Of a stretch of 23,760 bases of DNA, positions 22,654 to 23,760 are shown piece after piece. A program made the translations under genes and the position numbers. Source of the stretch: Candidatus Limnocylindrales bacterium (GTDB taxonomy: Bacteria; Chloroflexota; Limnocylindria; Limnocylindrales; CSP1-4); contig JARLHH010000174.1 in the NCBI GenBank assembly GCA_031292335.1, positions 1-23,760 on the forward strand, read 5' to 3'. Positions within the stretch are counted from its first letter, which is position 1. Every line of letters begins with the position of its first letter. The notes under the pieces are model-generated. The model searched no databases and was not told the DNA's origin. It saw nothing but the letters and a program-made list of their open reading frames with translations.

Positions 22654-23150
22654 CCGTCCACCACGAGACCGTCGGGGTCCACAGCCACCTGCACAAGCCG
22701 ATGTTCCATGACGTGACAGGCGCGGCCGAGGCGGCGGTCGCCCGATCCGGGATCCGGATGGGCACGCTGACCGTCTACTCGAAGCACACGACCTGCAGCG
22801 TGATCATCCAGGAGGCGTCGCACGACCGGCTGTACGACGGTACCGAGTACCTCCTGCAGGACCTGGTCGACCGCCTGCAGACGCTCATCCCAACCTGCAC
22901 GCACGAAGGCCAGTACCTGCATCCGGGCACGGCGCACATCCAGCACGCGGTGGACGATCTCGGAGAGGAGGCGGTCTGGAGCCTGAACACGGACGCGCAC
23001 CTGCGGTCCAGCCTGGTCGGCCGATCGGAGACGATCCCGATCGTCGACGGGCGGTTGGAGCTCGGCGAGTTCGGGCGGGTCTACTTTGCCGACTTCGACG
23101 GGGTCCGCGAGCGCGACCGGAGCGTGCACTTCACGGTGATGGGCGAGTAG
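22650..23150 (+). CDS. yjbQ: YjbQ/UPF0047-family protein, extended variant
   Basis: The 166-residue protein has the UPF0047 landmarks: SKHTTCSVIIQEA (the HTSAS-type motif), HLRSSLVGRSETIPIVDGRLELGEF, and VYFADFDGVRERDRSVHFTVMGE. Ordinary YjbQ proteins are about 135-140 residues. This one has extra sequence in the middle (TLIPTCTHEGQYLHPGTAHI region), with several added His, Glu and Asp residues. YjbQ has a weak secondary thiamine-phosphate synthase activity, but its main role is unknown. Here its ATG overlaps the TPI stop by 4 bp (ATGA) and it is the last gene of a sugar operon, suggesting a step in sugar-phosphate metabolism rather than thiamine synthesis; that is inference. Confidence 0.88.
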   Translation: MTVHHETVGVHSHLHKPMFHDVTGAAEAAVARSGIRMGTLTVYSKHTTCSVIIQEASHDRLYDGTEYLLQDLVDRLQTLIPTCTHEGQYLHPGTAHIQHAVDDLGEEAVWSLNTDAHLRSSLVGRSETIPIVDGRLELGEFGRVYFADFDGVRERDRSVHFTVMGE

Positions 23151-23172
23151 CCGGCGCCGCCGCTCGCCGGGG

Positions 23173-23202
23173 GCGCTCGCTCGCGGCCCAGCGAGGGAGC
23201 GC
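23173..23202 (+). terminator. Hairpin at the end of the catabolic operon
   Basis: GCGCTCGCTCGC and GCGAGGGAGCGC form a 12-bp stem with one mismatch and a 6-nt loop (GGCCCA), 22 nt after the yjbQ stop. There is no T-run, but it is the only strong fold between the operon and the next gene. Confidence 0.5.
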
Positions 23203-23268
23203 GCGCCATATCAGTCCCTCCTGTAGCCTCGCGATGACACGCGTTTCGATCTGCCTGGAGGGGGGAGC

Positions 23269-23751
23269 ATGCCGAAGATCACGCCAAGCCTGTGGTTCGA
23301 CGGGCGGGCCGAGGAAGCCGCGGCGTTCTACGCGTCGATCTTCCCGGACAGCCGGATCGACGCCGTCTCCCGGTCGCCGTCCGACAATCCCAGCACGAAG
23401 GCGGGTGATGTGCTCCTCGTCACGTTCACCGTTGCCGGGCAGTCGTTCGTCGCCATCAACGGCGGACCCCAGTTCCCGTTCACGGAAGCGGTCTCGTTCG
23501 CGATCGACTGCGCGGACCAGGCCGAGGTCGACCGTTACTGGGACGCGCTCGTCGAGGGCGGCGGGGAGCCCGGCCGGTGCGGCTGGCTGAAGGACCGGTT
23601 CGGCCTGTCCTGGCAGGTCGTTCCCCGCGAGATGGGTGCCTACCTCGGCGGGCCGGACGCGGCGGGTGCCGCCCGGGCGATGGAGACGATGCTCCGGATG
23701 GAGAAGCTCGACGTCGCGAAGCTCCGGGAGGCGTACGAAGGCCGCGCGTGA
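23269..23751 (+). CDS. VOC-family protein, PhnB/3-demethylubiquinone methyltransferase-like
   Basis: A 160-residue vicinal-oxygen-chelate fold protein of the PhnB-like group: ITPSLWFDGRAEEAAAFYAS with FPDSRI, then FVAINGGPQFPFTEAVSFAI, VDRYWDALVEGGGEPGRCGW and LKDRFGLSWQVVP. Family members are small dimeric cytoplasmic proteins of mostly unknown function, often annotated as glyoxalase or demethylubiquinone methyltransferase by domain similarity only. ATG 23269 is preceded by GGAGGGGGGAG. A terminator-like hairpin separates it from the sugar operon, so it is probably transcribed alone. The gene ends 9 bp before the window edge. Confidence 0.92.
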   Translation: MPKITPSLWFDGRAEEAAAFYASIFPDSRIDAVSRSPSDNPSTKAGDVLLVTFTVAGQSFVAINGGPQFPFTEAVSFAIDCADQAEVDRYWDALVEGGGEPGRCGWLKDRFGLSWQVVPREMGAYLGGPDAAGAARAMETMLRMEKLDVAKLREAYEGRA

Positions 23752-23760
23752 ATGCATGGC

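Noticed and set aside
18096..23150. Sulfoquinovose (sulfo-EMP) degradation, because of a class I aldolase and an isomerase
   Set aside because: The kinase of that pathway is PfkB-type, and no sulfoquinovosidase, sulfolactaldehyde reductase or sulfonate exporter is present. Not excluded, but unsupported.
1..23760. Phage, transposon, CRISPR or defence island
   Set aside because: No integrase, transposase, repeat-spacer array, toxin-antitoxin pair or nuclease was found; gene content and base composition are uniform and metabolic.

Overview
The window is chromosomal DNA of a very high-GC bacterium. Protein features point to a soil or freshwater Chloroflexota-like (possibly Actinobacteriota) lineage: an Ala/Ser/Pro-rich linker after the lipoprotein signal of the sugar-binding protein, a deazaflavin (F420)-type nitroreductase-family protein, frequent GTG starts, and pervasive 4-bp start/stop overlaps. 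This placement is an inference, because no rRNA or marker gene is present. I saw no tRNA, rRNA, CRISPR array, insertion sequence or phage gene.

Left part (1-9024). The minus strand holds the N-terminal ~1,695 residues of a giant cyclic beta-1,2-glucan synthase (NdvB/ChvB type), cut by the window edge. Upstream on the same strand are a winged-helix HTH_42 protein with a QAQ motif like that of AlkZ-type DNA glycosylases, and a membrane-anchored deazaflavin-dependent nitroreductase-family protein. Divergent from these is a two-gene plus-strand operon (isochorismatase-type cysteine hydrolase, then a metallo-beta-lactamase-fold hydrolase). It converges on a YhbS-like GNAT acetyltransferase.

Middle part (9093-12551). 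A minus-strand pair encodes a 14-TM DHA2-type drug exporter followed by its probable TetR-family repressor. A perfect 10-bp inverted repeat lies in the AT-rich promoter region upstream. Divergent from it is a purine deaminase of the adenine-deaminase branch.

Right part (12650-23150). This is the most interesting region: two divergent sugar operons sharing a 360-bp control region. The minus-strand operon encodes a sugar-binding lipoprotein, two MalF/MalG-type permeases, a DeoR/GlpR-family regulator and an aldose-1-epimerase-like protein, with no ATPase. The plus-strand operon encodes a class I (DhnA/LsrF-like) aldolase, an FGGY kinase, an L-fucose/L-arabinose isomerase-superfamily protein, an archaeal-type triosephosphate isomerase and an unusual YjbQ (UPF0047) protein. 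Read together, these suggest import, anomer interconversion, isomerisation, phosphorylation and retro-aldol cleavage to DHAP plus an aldehyde. DHAP would then enter glycolysis through the dedicated TPI. The substrate is not identifiable from sequence, and the combination matches no textbook operon that I can name. The control region carries a good sigma70 promoter for the transporter operon, a second promoter candidate for the catabolic operon, a 14-bp direct repeat spaced by 22 bp, and a 15-bp palindrome. The window ends with a PhnB-like VOC protein.
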